DNA from: Rohdeia sp041398665
GTDB taxonomy: Bacteria > Planctomycetota > UBA1135 > GCA-002686595
Length of the DNA stretch: 64,000 bases
Assembly: GCA_041398665.1 (NCBI GenBank)
Contig: JAWKUH010000006.1
Span: 124,001-188,000 of the forward strand
Reading direction: 5' to 3'
The notes beneath the pieces were generated by a model. The model saw only the letters and a program-made list of their open reading frames with translations, made no database searches and was not told the origin of the DNA. The position numbers and the translations under genes were made by a program. Shown here in pieces: positions 17,711 through 27,400 of this stretch (within the stretch, counting starts at the first letter, position 1; each line of letters opens with the position of its first letter).

Positions 17711-19135
17711 ATGCAGCTCGTCGATCGCCGCGCGTTCCTGGCCCGATCCTCCGTCCTCGTCGCGACGCTCGCCGCCGGACGGCACCTCGTCCCGCGCGTG
17801 CCGCGCGCCGACGTCGAGGCCTTCTTCCGCGCCGTCGCCGCGGGCGACCTCGCCGAGGTCCGCGCGAGGCTCGCGGCGGCACCGGAACTGCTTGCAGCCG
17901 TCGACGAGCTCGGTCGCAGCGGGTTCGCCGTCGCGCTGCTCCGCGGCCGCGTCGAGGTGGCGGCGCACCTGCGGGCCGCCGGTCACGCGCCGGATCTGCA
18001 CGAAGCGGCGCTCGCACTCGACTGGGACCTGTTCGAGCGTCTCGCGACGGCGTCCCCGGGACGAGCTGACGCGCTGCACCCGATCGGCGGGACCGCGATG
18101 CACGCGGCGGCACTCGGGGGAGCGGGTCCCGCCATCTGGCACGTCTACGCCGCGCCGGCGCACCCGAACCCCGACCGGCCGAGCGACCGCGTCCCCTCGC
18201 CGCTGCGCGCGGCGTTCGAGTACGGCGACCTCGAGGTGGCCGAGCTCACCGCCGCCGCGCTGCTCGCCAACGGCGCCGACCCGAACGCGCGCGAGCCGCG
18301 CGGGGACGGCGCGCTCCACGCCGCGGCGCGCCGCGGTTCGACCGAGCTCGTCGAGCTGCTCGTGCGCGTCGGAGCGGACACGCGAGCGCGCGACGAGGAC
18401 GGACTCGACGCGAAGGAAGCCGCGGAGCGCGCGGGGGCGAGCGCCGTCGTCGCCCTCCTCGAGCGCGCCGACGAGCTGCCGCGCGACCGCTCGACCTCGC
18501 GTCGCGCACGCACGGTCGACGGCGAGTCCTACGCGCCGCCCTCGATCGACGACCTGCCCCTCGCGGAGCGGGGCAGGGTCGTCGGGAACGCCCACCGCGA
18601 CCTCGACGCGGTCCGTTCGGCGGTCGAACGAGAGGAACGCTTCGTCCACTCCGTCGCGACGACGACGGAGGGCGCGGTCGAGGCGGCGGCGCACATGGGG
18701 CGCCGCGACATCGCCGAGTACCTCCTCGAGCGCGGCGCGCCGTGCTCCCTCCCGACGGCTGCGTCGCTCGCTCTGCGGGACCGCGTCGACGCGCTCCTCG
18801 CCGAGGATCCGCTGCGCGTGCACGAGCACGGTGCGCACCGCTATCCGCTCCTCTGGTACGCGGCGATCGGCGACGGCGGCGTCGGACTCGCCGAGCGCCT
18901 CGTCGCGGCGGGTGCGGACGTCGAGAGCCAGCACCACCTCGGGACGACGGCGCTCCACCTGGCGGCGCGCGACGGTCTGACGGACCTCGTCGCGTTCCTC
19001 CTCGAGCACGGCGGCGACCCGACCCGCGTCGGGAGACAGTTCCAGGGTCGGCGCGAGACGCCGATCGACCTGGCGCGGGCGCGCGGGAACGAGCGCGAGC
19101 TCGAACTGCTGGAGCGCGCCGCACGCGCGCGGTGA
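17711..19135 (+). CDS. Tat-exported ankyrin-repeat protein
   Basis: A 474-residue protein with a twin-arginine signal (DRRAFLARSSVLVATLAAG). Several ankyrin repeats follow, for example GDGALHAAARRGSTELVELL, VRVGADTRARDEDGLDAKEA, and HLGTTALHLAARDGLTDLVA with LLEHGGDPT. Tat export implies folding in the cytoplasm before release. Ankyrin repeats usually bind protein partners, and no catalytic motif is visible. The gene is divergent from the sulfatase-like gene. It is followed closely by the wHTH regulator, which has its own promoter. Confidence 0.8.
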   Translation: MQLVDRRAFLARSSVLVATLAAGRHLVPRVPRADVEAFFRAVAAGDLAEVRARLAAAPELLAAVDELGRSGFAVALLRGRVEVAAHLRAAGHAPDLHEAALALDWDLFERLATASPGRADALHPIGGTAMHAAALGGAGPAIWHVYAAPAHPNPDRPSDRVPSPLRAAFEYGDLEVAELTAAALLANGADPNAREPRGDGALHAAARRGSTELVELLVRVGADTRARDEDGLDAKEAAERAGASAVVALLERADELPRDRSTSRRARTVDGESYAPPSIDDLPLAERGRVVGNAHRDLDAVRSAVEREERFVHSVATTTEGAVEAAAHMGRRDIAEYLLERGAPCSLPTAASLALRDRVDALLAEDPLRVHEHGAHRYPLLWYAAIGDGGVGLAERLVAAGADVESQHHLGTTALHLAARDGLTDLVAFLLEHGGDPTRVGRQFQGRRETPIDLARARGNERELELLERAARAR

Positions 19136-19163
19136 CGTTCCGCCTCACCGAAGGGCGCGCGGC

Positions 19164-19169
19164 TATCCT
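19164..19169 (+). promoter_or_regulatory. -10 box TATCCT, 6 nt before the ATG (leaderless)
   Basis: GCTATCCT ends six bases before the ATG at 19176. The box is a clear TANNNT and the gene has no Shine-Dalgarno. Confidence 0.6.
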
Positions 19170-19175
19170 CGGGCG

Positions 19176-20060
19176 ATGGTGAGGTACCGCTTCGACGACT
19201 TCGCGTTCGACCCGACGACGGGCGAGATCACGCGCGGCTCGGAACACGTCGCGCGCCTCGCGCCGCAGCCCGCGCGGTTGCTCGAACTCCTCGTCGAGCG
19301 CCGCGGCGAACTCCTCGGACGCGACGAGATCCGCGCCGCCCTGTGGTCCGACGTGCAGGTCGAGTTCGATCAGAGCCTCCACTTCTGCGTGCGCCAGGCG
19401 CGACAGGCGCTCGGCGACTCGGGTCGCGAGCCGCGGTACGTGCTCACGCTGCCGCGCCGGGGCTACCGCTTCGGCGCCGAGGTGGTGATCGAGGACGAGC
19501 GCGAGGGCGTCCGCGATCCGGCGCCGCCGTCCGCGCACGAAGTCGACGCGAGCCGGGAGACCGCGCCGCCCGCGTCGTCGCGTCGCTCCGCGCGACGGCT
19601 CGTGCTCGTCGCCGTCCCGCTGCTCGTCGCCGTGCTCGCCGCGGCCGCGTACCTCGTCGGACGCGAGGACGACGTCGTGCTCGCGATCCTCCCGTTCGAG
19701 GTCCCGCAGGCGTTCGCCGCGACCTTCGCGCCGGGCGTCGCGGACGTACCGACGTTGCTCGTCGACCGACTCGTTCGCGAGGAGCGTCTCGCCGTCGTCG
19801 GTCCCACGACGACCGAGGGGCTCGCGGTCGGACCCGCGCCGATCGCCGCGGTCGCCGCCGCGACGGGCGCCGCGTTCGTCGTCAACGCGCGCTTCGTCCG
19901 CGACCCGGAGAGCGGCGGACTCCTCGCGGAAGTCGTGCGCTCGACCGACGGCGTCCACGTGTGGACGCAGCTGTTCGGCCGCGACGCGCGACCGGAGGAG
20001 ATCGCCGATGCCGTGGCCGCGGGGCTGCGCTCCGAGCTCCTCCACGGGGATCGGCGCTGA
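19176..20060 (+). CDS. ToxR/CadC-type membrane-bound transcriptional regulator
   Basis: A 294-residue one-component regulator. Residues 1-100 are an OmpR-type winged helix (FDPTTGEITRGSEHVARLAP, then LLELLVERRGELLGRDEIRA, ending LPRRGYRFG). A single membrane helix follows near residues 145-165 (LVLVAVPLLVAVLAAAAYLV). The outer part resembles the FlgO-like domain seen behind CadC-type regulators (LAILPFEVPQAF, and LLVDRLVREERLAVVGPTT). It would bind DNA in the cytoplasm in response to a periplasmic signal. The adjacent 11-haem lipoprotein is a plausible target, but no operator is visible. Confidence 0.8.
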   Translation: MVRYRFDDFAFDPTTGEITRGSEHVARLAPQPARLLELLVERRGELLGRDEIRAALWSDVQVEFDQSLHFCVRQARQALGDSGREPRYVLTLPRRGYRFGAEVVIEDEREGVRDPAPPSAHEVDASRETAPPASSRRSARRLVLVAVPLLVAVLAAAAYLVGREDDVVLAILPFEVPQAFAATFAPGVADVPTLLVDRLVREERLAVVGPTTTEGLAVGPAPIAAVAAATGAAFVVNARFVRDPESGGLLAEVVRSTDGVHVWTQLFGRDARPEEIADAVAAGLRSELLHGDRR

Positions 20061-20228
20061 CCGGATTCTGCGCCCGAGACCGTGCTGCCGACGGAGGTTG
20101 CAGTTCCGTCACGAGGGTCCGTCAAGCGGCCCGTCCCCGCGCTCCGATAGGACCGAGCGGGAAGGTCCGGATCGACGCGCACGAGGCACGCGCGGACGAT
20201 CCATCGCGAGCGGGTGACGGAGGGGAGC

Positions 20229-23096
20229 ATGCACCGGACCGAGTCTTGTCTCGGGCGGTCGGAGGGGGCGGACGCGTTCCGTGAGGAGCGCGTCGGAACG
20301 AAGATCGAAGGTCCTGGACGCGGGCGCGCGGCGCGCGCACTGGGAGCGGTCGCGCTGGCTCTGGCCGGGATCGCGGCGACGCTCAGCGGTTGCGGCGGCG
20401 GAGGCGGCGACTCGGGCGCGCTCACGGCGCAGCTCACCTCGTCCTGCATGCTCTGCCACAACGGCGCCTCGTCCGCGCCCTACGCCGGACCGGGCATCGA
20501 GAACCCGCACCACTTCCCGGGCGCGGAGGACCTCGACTGCGCGGTCTGCCACGGCGGAAACCCGCACGGCGAGTCGAAGGAGGAGTCGCACGTCCCTCCG
20601 CCGCCGCAGATCGGCGACCGCGCGTTCCAGGACACGAACGCGCTGGCGTACTTCAACGCGCTCACGCTGACCGGCATCGACAAGTTCCCGAACTACACCG
20701 TCGACGGCGTCACGTACACCGGCATCGACTATCTGCAGTTCAAGAACCCCGGCGACCTGCGCGTGACGACCAGCGGTCGCGGCTGCGGACAGTGCCACGC
20801 TCCGCACTCCGACGCGGTGTCGCACTCGATGCTCGCATCGTCCGCGGGCATCTTCTCGGGCGCGTCGTTCGCGATCGGTGCGGACAACGTCGTGCCGTCG
20901 CAGGTCGGGCTGTGGGAAGACACGGCCGCCGACCTCGGTTGGCGCGCGGCGAACGACCCGGCCTTCGACGTCGGGACCGCGGCCGTCGGCGAGGTCGGGA
21001 GTCTCGAGGAGTTCCCGGTCTTCAGCGTGCGCAACAGCACGACGCCTGGCGACATCCACAACAACGACGACTACCTCGTCGACGAGCTGCTCGACGACCA
21101 GTACGCGGACGGGCGCGTCATCACCGACTCGCCGCTGCACAAGCTCTTCATGGAGCAGGTCGCGTTCACCTGCGGCGACTGCCACCTCGGGAGCCGCGGC
21201 GCGAACAACCGCACGGGCGACTACCGCAGCTCGGGCTGCACGGCCTGCCACATGCCCTACAGCCTCGGCGGCCGGAGCGGGAGCAAGGACCCGCACGTCG
21301 ACAAGACGGAGCCGCTCGATCCCGACGACATCGACGACCCCGAACAGCCGCACGTCGCCGCGCACCGGATCGTCAGCGTCTCGAAGACGCTCTCGAACGG
21401 AACGGTCGTGCAGGGCATGGGCGACCTCACGTGCGCCGGTTGCCACCAGGGCAGCAACCGCACGGTGATGCAGTACTGGGGCATCCGGCTCGACCAGAAC
21501 CGCGACGTCCAACGCCACCGCCAGTACCCGGCGAACCCCGTGACGTTCCAGACGACGCAGAACGACACCAGGCTCTTCGACCCGGTGCTCGGGAACCACG
21601 AGTTCAACGGTCGCGACCATCGTCAGTACCTCGCGAAGGAGGACTACGACGGCGACGGTCGCGACGACACGCCGCCCGACGTGCACCACGAGGCCGGCAT
21701 GGGCTGCATCGACTGCCACGGCAGCGTCGACCTGCACGGCGGCGAGGTCGGCGACGGGCGCAACGAGATCCGGTCGCGCCAGGAACAGGGCGTCGCGATC
21801 CGCTGCGAGAACTGCCACGGCACGGCGGACGCGTACGCGCCGACCGTCGCGGGGACGAACTACGCCGGAGCGAGCGGACAGCACGCCGTCGACTCGCGCG
21901 GCAACGTCCTGCGCCACGTCCGTCGCGAGGGCGACGGGAACATGTACCTCTACAGCCGTCTCGACGGCGTGAAGCACTTCGTGCCGCAGACGTTCGACAC
22001 GATCGTCGACCACGGCGTCGTCGACCCGATCGGCGGCGGACCGGTCTACAGCGAGGCCGCGTCCTACGCGATGGGACGCATCGACGGCTCGCCGAGCACC
22101 GGTATCGGTCCGCAGCAGAAGAACCACGCGGCGAACGGCTTCAGCCACACCGACAGGCTGGACTGCGCGACGTGCCACGCGTCGTGGACGAACACCTGCA
22201 TGGGCTGCCACCTCGAGGGCGAGTACGACCTCGGCAACAACTTCTCGAACATCACGGGCGAGCGCATCGTGTTCAAGCAGAGGTTCGCCGACTTCGTCTA
22301 CCAGTCGCCGCTGATGTTCCAGCTCGGCGTCGACCACAACGGCGAGATCGCGCAGTTCAGCGCGAACACGAAGACGTTCTTCCGCTGGGACGACAAGGCG
22401 GACGCGAGGAGCGAGGTCTTCGCCTTCTCGAACCGCAACGGCGGCGGCAACTCGCCCGTGGCGAGCTTCCCGGCCCTGTCGCACAACGCGATGATGGCGC
22501 ACTCCATCCGCGGGCGCGTCGACGCCCAGAACGAGGGGCCGCGCTACTGCGTGGCGTGCCACCTCACGGACGAGGGCATGACGAACTTCGGCGCGGACTA
22601 CGCGGCGTTCCGGACCGCGATCCAGACCGGCGACTACGGCAGCCTCGACTGGACGCTGCTCCAGTCGCACATCGGCAAGAACCCCGGCAACCAGCTGAAC
22701 TCGCCGATGTTCGTGCACATGGTGGCCGGACTCGGTTCGGGCATGTTCCTGTTCGACGCGGGCGGTGCGCCGATCAACGACCTCGACATCGACACCGCGC
22801 GGAAGCCGAACAACGTCGCTCCGAAGACGGTGTACGACCCGACCAAGGTCGTCTACGACCTCGACCGCATCGTCGACGAGTCGGGCCTCTCGTTCGCGTC
22901 GAACAACCACATGCTGCTGTCGCCCGGCATGGCGAACGCGACGCGCGACGGAGCGACCGACACGAACATGGCGGGCCCGCTCGGCGTGACGCTGCTCACG
23001 CTCCTGGCGGACCCCACGGGCGGTCTCGTGCTCGACTCGTGGTACGACGCGGACGGCCTGCCGCGAGGCAATGCGTCGGACTACGTCGGTCCGTAG
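20229..23096 (+). CDS. 11-haem c-type cytochrome lipoprotein
   Basis: A 955-residue lipoprotein (lipobox LSGC followed by a Gly run) with 11 CXXCH motifs: CMLCH, CAVCH, CGQCH, CGDCH, CTACH, CAGCH, CIDCH, CENCH, CATCH, CMGCH, CVACH. Large non-haem insertions separate the motifs. The arrangement recalls octahaem and decahaem oxidoreductases, but I cannot name a substrate. The ATG at 20229 is preferred over GTG 20214 because GGAGGGG stands three bases before it. It is monocistronic and ends just before a long hairpin repeat. With the 8-15 kb operon it gives this window 41 c-type haem sites. Confidence 0.85.
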   Translation: MHRTESCLGRSEGADAFREERVGTKIEGPGRGRAARALGAVALALAGIAATLSGCGGGGGDSGALTAQLTSSCMLCHNGASSAPYAGPGIENPHHFPGAEDLDCAVCHGGNPHGESKEESHVPPPPQIGDRAFQDTNALAYFNALTLTGIDKFPNYTVDGVTYTGIDYLQFKNPGDLRVTTSGRGCGQCHAPHSDAVSHSMLASSAGIFSGASFAIGADNVVPSQVGLWEDTAADLGWRAANDPAFDVGTAAVGEVGSLEEFPVFSVRNSTTPGDIHNNDDYLVDELLDDQYADGRVITDSPLHKLFMEQVAFTCGDCHLGSRGANNRTGDYRSSGCTACHMPYSLGGRSGSKDPHVDKTEPLDPDDIDDPEQPHVAAHRIVSVSKTLSNGTVVQGMGDLTCAGCHQGSNRTVMQYWGIRLDQNRDVQRHRQYPANPVTFQTTQNDTRLFDPVLGNHEFNGRDHRQYLAKEDYDGDGRDDTPPDVHHEAGMGCIDCHGSVDLHGGEVGDGRNEIRSRQEQGVAIRCENCHGTADAYAPTVAGTNYAGASGQHAVDSRGNVLRHVRREGDGNMYLYSRLDGVKHFVPQTFDTIVDHGVVDPIGGGPVYSEAASYAMGRIDGSPSTGIGPQQKNHAANGFSHTDRLDCATCHASWTNTCMGCHLEGEYDLGNNFSNITGERIVFKQRFADFVYQSPLMFQLGVDHNGEIAQFSANTKTFFRWDDKADARSEVFAFSNRNGGGNSPVASFPALSHNAMMAHSIRGRVDAQNEGPRYCVACHLTDEGMTNFGADYAAFRTAIQTGDYGSLDWTLLQSHIGKNPGNQLNSPMFVHMVAGLGSGMFLFDAGGAPINDLDIDTARKPNNVAPKTVYDPTKVVYDLDRIVDESGLSFASNNHMLLSPGMANATRDGATDTNMAGPLGVTLLTLLADPTGGLVLDSWYDADGLPRGNASDYVGP

Positions 23097-23107
23097 GTCG
23101 CGCGGGA

Positions 23108-23196
23108 CGAATCACAGGGAGCCGGGGCGGGCGGGGAGACGCCACGCGATCCGTCGCGTTCGACGCTCCCCGGCCTCCCCGGCTCCCTGTGATTCG
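23108..23196. repeat. Long intergenic hairpin repeat, copy A
   Basis: Two 31-nt arms (23108-23138 and 23166-23196) pair at 29 of 31 positions around a 27-nt loop. The outer arm begins CGAATCACAGGGAGCCGGGG. Its right flank (GTGGTCCGGCGCCGCAG) recurs beside the copy at 47641-47787, which makes this a dispersed element. It lies between two convergent stops, so it could also end both transcripts. Confidence 0.75.
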
Positions 23197-23234
23197 CGTG
23201 GTCCGGCGCCGCAGCCGACGGACCAGCGGCGGAC

Positions 23235-24779
23235 TCAGTTGTGCAGCGACTCCGTGCGCTTCACGAGCAGGCCCTTGAGCCGGCCCATGACGTTGCTGTG
23301 GATCTGGCAGACGCGGCTCTCCGTGAGCGCCAGCATCTCGCCGATCTCGCGCATCGTGTGGCCGTACTGGTAGTACTGCTCGATGATGAAGCGCTCCTTG
23401 TGCGTGAGGGAGCGCGTGATGAACTTCATCAGGTCGCGGCGGTTGAGCTCGTGGACGGGGTCCACCGCGTCGTGGTCCTCGAGGACCTCGACCTTCTCGA
23501 CCGCGCCGTCCTCGTCGTCGTCCCACTTCTCCGAGAGGGAGAACATGGCCTTCGCCTGGGACTCGTTGAGCTCCTTCGCGAGCTCGTCGTGCGTCATGCC
23601 GAGCACTTTCGCGAGCTCGGAGTGGGTCGGCTCGCGCCCGAACTCGCCGGTGAGCTGCTGGAGCGCGCGTTCGATCCGGCTCCACTTGATGCGCACGAGG
23701 CGCGGCACCCAGTCCTGCGAGCGCAGTTGGTCGAGGATCGAGCCGCGGATGCGGGTCGAGCAGTAGGTCTTGAACTTGATGCCGCGGTCCGGGTCGAAGC
23801 CGCGGATCGCGTCCATCAGTCCGAACTGCCCCGCGCTGACGAGGTCGTCCAGCTCGATCGACTTGGGCAGCGTCTGGAGCAGGCGCTCCGCGATGTAGCG
23901 CACGAGCGGGTAGTGGCGCTCGATCAGCTCGTTGCGCAGTCGCTCCAGCTCGGGCGACGTGATCTCGCGCTTGCGCGACGTGACCTCGGGCGAGTCCTTG
24001 GTGACGCCGAGCTCCTCGGCCATCTCGACCATGAGCCGATCGCTCTCGACCCGGTAGGCGTCCCACAGGTCGTCCGTCGAGACGTCCGCCATCTCGTCGT
24101 CCGGCGGTTCGACGTCGACGGAGTCGTCCTCCTCCTCGATCTCCTCGGCCTCCGCCTCGGAAGCCTCGAGTTCCTGGTCGACGGCCGCCTCGGCGTCCTC
24201 GTCGGTGCGCATGAGTTCGGCCGGTTCCGTGCGCTCCTCCGACCGCGACCTGGACGGCAGCGCGGCCTTGGCCTCCTTCGCCGGCTTCGCCGCGGCCTTC
24301 TTCGACGAGCCGGCCGCCTTCGTGGCGGCCCCCGACTTCGACGAACCGGTGGCGCCGGCGGCCTTCGTCGACTTCGCGGCGGCTCGGCCGCGGGCGCGCT
24401 CGGGCACGATCTCGTTGGTCTCCGTCAACTCGACCTCGGTCCTGCTCTTCGACTTCGTGTTCTTGGAAGCGGCGCTCGCCGACTTCTTCTTCGAGGACCC
24501 GGTCTTCGCCTTCGGCGCCGGCTTCGCGGACCCGGCGGCAGCCGACTTCGCAGGCTTCGACGCCTTCGAAGTCGCTTTCGCGGGTGCCTTCGCGCCGGCC
24601 TTCTTCGCGCCGGCGGAGCTCTTCGCGACCTTGCTCGCGGACTTGCTCGCCGAGCCCTTCGACGCCGCGTTCGACCTCGTGGTCGAGCCGCGCGACGCGG
24701 TGCTCGGGGAAGCTTTGGTCGACCGCTTCTTCGAGCGATCGGCGGACGTGCTGCGGGCGGAAGAGCGCTCGGCGGCCAT
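23235..24779 (-). CDS. FliA/WhiG-type sigma factor with a basic, histone-like N-terminal tail
   Basis: A 514-residue sigma factor. Region 2 begins near residue 300: LIERHYPLVRYIAERLLQTL, then LDDLVSAGQFGLMDAIRGFD, then FKTYCSTRIRGSILDQLRSQ. Regions 3 and 4 follow, ending with TMREIGEMLALTESRVCQIH. The RGSILDQLR pattern is typical of the FliA/WhiG/SigB class. The first 200 residues or so are Lys, Ala and Ser rich (KKAGAKAPAKATSKASKPAK type) like a histone H1 tail, followed by an acidic stretch (EEIEEEDDSVDVEPPDDE). Such a tail is not part of the normal family. Targets may be motility or a stress regulon. No flagellar genes are in the window. Confidence 0.87.
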   Translation of the reverse strand: MAAERSSARSTSADRSKKRSTKASPSTASRGSTTRSNAASKGSASKSASKVAKSSAGAKKAGAKAPAKATSKASKPAKSAAAGSAKPAPKAKTGSSKKKSASAASKNTKSKSRTEVELTETNEIVPERARGRAAAKSTKAAGATGSSKSGAATKAAGSSKKAAAKPAKEAKAALPSRSRSEERTEPAELMRTDEDAEAAVDQELEASEAEAEEIEEEDDSVDVEPPDDEMADVSTDDLWDAYRVESDRLMVEMAEELGVTKDSPEVTSRKREITSPELERLRNELIERHYPLVRYIAERLLQTLPKSIELDDLVSAGQFGLMDAIRGFDPDRGIKFKTYCSTRIRGSILDQLRSQDWVPRLVRIKWSRIERALQQLTGEFGREPTHSELAKVLGMTHDELAKELNESQAKAMFSLSEKWDDDEDGAVEKVEVLEDHDAVDPVHELNRRDLMKFITRSLTHKERFIIEQYYQYGHTMREIGEMLALTESRVCQIHSNVMGRLKGLLVKRTESLHN

Positions 24780-24860
24780 GGTGGATCCCGTCCCTGCGCG
24801 TTCGACCCTGAACCCGCGGGGACGTCAAGGATCGGGCATCCGCCGGAAAAACCTTCGGCC

Positions 24861-25370
24861 CTATTCGACGCGCAGGAGCGAATGGACGGGAATCGCGCCC
24901 AGTTTCCCCCGGCCGGGAAGGAAGGCCAGCTCGATCACGAACGAGCAGGCGACCGGTTCACCGCCGACCCGGCGGACGAGTTTGAGGCCGGCTTCCATCG
25001 TCCCGCCCGTCGCGAGCAGGTCGTCGACCATGAGCACGCGCTTGCCCTCGCAGGCGTCGACGTGGATCTCGATCGTGTCGGTGCCGTACTCGAGTTCGTA
25101 CGACTCCGCCGCCGTCTTCCAGGGCAGCTTGCCGGGCTTGCGGATCGGCACGAATCCCTTGTCGAGCTGGCGCGCCAACGCCGTTCCGAAGATGAAGCCG
25201 CGCGACTCGATCCCGCACACGATGTCGTACGACGCGGGGTCGACCGACCTGGCCATGAGGTCGATCGTCGTGCGCAGACCCTCGGCGCTCTGGAGGAGCG
25301 GCGTGATGTCCTTGAAGACGATGCCGGGCTTCGGGAAGTCGGGGACGTCGCGGATGAACTTCTCGATCAC
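24861..25370 (-). CDS. apt: Adenine phosphoribosyltransferase
   Basis: This 169-residue purine-salvage enzyme makes AMP from adenine and PRPP in the cytoplasm. It has the family start IRDVPDFPKPGIVFKDITPL, the substrate loop CGIESRGFIFG, and the PRPP-binding motif VLMVDDLLATGGT. Length is normal. It lies between the sigma factor and argS on the same strand. About 165 bp separate it from argS, so it may have its own promoter. Confidence 0.95.
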   Translation of the reverse strand: MIEKFIRDVPDFPKPGIVFKDITPLLQSAEGLRTTIDLMARSVDPASYDIVCGIESRGFIFGTALARQLDKGFVPIRKPGKLPWKTAAESYELEYGTDTIEIHVDACEGKRVLMVDDLLATGGTMEAGLKLVRRVGGEPVACSFVIELAFLPGRGKLGAIPVHSLLRVE

Positions 25371-25535
25371 GATGGGGAGCTCGGTGGGGGGTCAGCGGGG
25401 AGCCGTCGCGGTCCGACGAGGGTAGCGGAAGCCGTCGTCCCGGGGCCCGACGAGCATCGGCTCGCGACGAGTCCGGACTCCACCGCCCCGGGCCCGCCGC
25501 CCTCGACGCGGCCCGGAGCGGGTCCGCCGACCGCG

Positions 25536-27302
25536 TCACATCGCGTCGACGGGCTCGACGCCGAGCGTGCGCAACCCCGCGCTCATCACCTGCTCCGTCG
25601 CGCGCACGAGCGCGAGCCGCGCGTCGCGCAGCGCCGGCTCGGCCTTGAGCACCGGGCAGTCGTGGTAGAAGCGGCTGAACGTCTTGGCGCCGTCGAACAG
25701 CCAGTTCGCGAGGTGCGACGGGTCGCAGGTCGACTCGACCTGAGCGAGCACGCGCGGGTAGCGCAGGAGGTGCCCGAGGAGGGCGCGCTCCGCGAGTTCG
25801 CCGAAGCCGGACTCCGCGCGCGCCGCCGCCGCGAGGTCGAGCGCCGCCGCGCCGTCCGCGCGACGGAAGATGCCGGAGATGCGCGCGAGGCTGTAGAGCA
25901 GGTACGCGCCCGACTCGCCCTCGAGGTTCGTCCAGGCGTCGACGTCGAAGATCACGCGCGTCGTGTTCGCGACCTGGAGCATGCCGTAGCGCAGACACGC
26001 CACCGCGACGCGGTCGACGGTCTCGCTCCACTTCTCCTCGCTCCAGCCGGAGCGCGTGTCGCGCTCGTCCTCGCGCATCTTCGTCTCGATCGCCTCGCGC
26101 AGGACGCGGCGCAGCTCGAAGAACGGGATGACCTTGCCCTTGCGGCTCGACATCTTGCCCTCGGGCAGCATGACGAGCTCGTAGGCGACGTGGCGGCAGT
26201 CCTTGGCGCGCTCGTAGCCCATGCGCTCGAGCGTCGCGAAGAGTTGTTTGAAGTGGTAGGTCTGCTCCGAGCCGACGACGTAGAGCGAGCGCTCGACGCC
26301 GAACTCGTCGAACTTGCGCCGCGCGAGCACGAGGTCCCAGGTCAGGTAGAGGCTCGTGCCGTCGGACTTGCGCACGAGCGCCGGTCCCAGGTCGTAGTCG
26401 TCGAGCATGCAGACGATCGCGCCCTGGCTGTGCTCGAACACGCCGCGCTCGAGGTACTCGTCGACGATCGCCTGACCGGGTTCCTCGAGCTCGGACTCGT
26501 AGAAGTCGGTGTCGAAGCGGACGTCGAGCCAGCGGTACACCTCGGCGAACTCGTCGAGGCACCACTGCCGCGTCTCCTCGTAGAGGTCGGCGTAGCCCGG
26601 CTCGCCGCTCTTGATCTTCTCGAGGATCTCGCGCAGCTCGGTGTGCAGCGCCTCGAACGCGGGTCGGTCGTTCGCCTCGAGCTCCGCGAGGTGCGCCGTC
26701 GTGCTCGCGTAGGCCTTGCCGAGCCAGGCGCCGCGCTCCTCGGCGGGCGGGTCGCCGACGTCGCGGTGCTTCAGCCACCACAGACACTTCGCGACGTCGA
26801 CACCGAAGTCGCCGTAGTAGTTGGCGGCGACGACCTCGTGGCCGCGCGCGCGGAAGACGCGCTGCAGCGCGTCGCCGACCGCGACGTTGCGGAGGTGGCC
26901 GACGTGGAAGACCTTGTGCGTGTTCGGCTGCGAGAACTCGACCATGACCTTCTCGCGCGCGCCGCTGCGGCAGCTCTCCGCGAAGCTGCCGTCCTCGACC
27001 GACGCGAGCAGGTCGGCGAGCAGGACGCCGGGGTGCGCGAAGAAGTTGAGGTAGGGGCCGGCCGCCTCGACGCGCTGGATCGCGCCGCCGGTCGCGACCT
27101 TGGTCGCGAGATCCGCGGCGATCGCGGGCGGAGCCTTCCGAAGCGCCTTCGCGAGCGTGAAGACCGGGAACGCGAGGTCGCCCTTGCTCGGGTCCGGCGG
27201 GTGCGACAAGGCCTTCGACAGAGCGTCGCGGTCCGGCGCTCCGTCGAGGCCGGAGAGAGCGTTCGTGAGGGCGTCGAGCACCTCGTCGCGGAAGTCGATC
27301 AT
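25536..27302 (-). CDS. argS: Arginyl-tRNA synthetase
   Basis: A 588-residue class I aminoacyl-tRNA synthetase. It has the Arg-specific N-terminal domain, the HIGH-type signature FSQPNTHKVFHVGHLRNVAV, the KMSKS-like LPEGKMSSRKGKVIPF, and the anticodon-binding DALR domain at the C-terminus (YDCP-type FYHDCPVL and ALVRATEQVMSAGLRTLGV). Length and motifs are normal. The upstream 423 bp are filled with two hairpin repeats. Confidence 0.95.
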   Translation of the reverse strand: MIDFRDEVLDALTNALSGLDGAPDRDALSKALSHPPDPSKGDLAFPVFTLAKALRKAPPAIAADLATKVATGGAIQRVEAAGPYLNFFAHPGVLLADLLASVEDGSFAESCRSGAREKVMVEFSQPNTHKVFHVGHLRNVAVGDALQRVFRARGHEVVAANYYGDFGVDVAKCLWWLKHRDVGDPPAEERGAWLGKAYASTTAHLAELEANDRPAFEALHTELREILEKIKSGEPGYADLYEETRQWCLDEFAEVYRWLDVRFDTDFYESELEEPGQAIVDEYLERGVFEHSQGAIVCMLDDYDLGPALVRKSDGTSLYLTWDLVLARRKFDEFGVERSLYVVGSEQTYHFKQLFATLERMGYERAKDCRHVAYELVMLPEGKMSSRKGKVIPFFELRRVLREAIETKMREDERDTRSGWSEEKWSETVDRVAVACLRYGMLQVANTTRVIFDVDAWTNLEGESGAYLLYSLARISGIFRRADGAAALDLAAAARAESGFGELAERALLGHLLRYPRVLAQVESTCDPSHLANWLFDGAKTFSRFYHDCPVLKAEPALRDARLALVRATEQVMSAGLRTLGVEPVDAM

Positions 27303-27400
27303 CGGGTGGAAGGTCGCGGAGGATTCGGGCGAACGATTTCAACACGTGTCGAGGCGCGGGTCACGTGTGGCGGCCCTTCGGGCCCCGGGAAACACGAAGG

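Noticed and set aside
24205..24811. Phe/Ala-rich frames opposite the sigma factor tail
   Set aside because: They are the complement of the Lys/Ala/Ser repeats and have no independent support.
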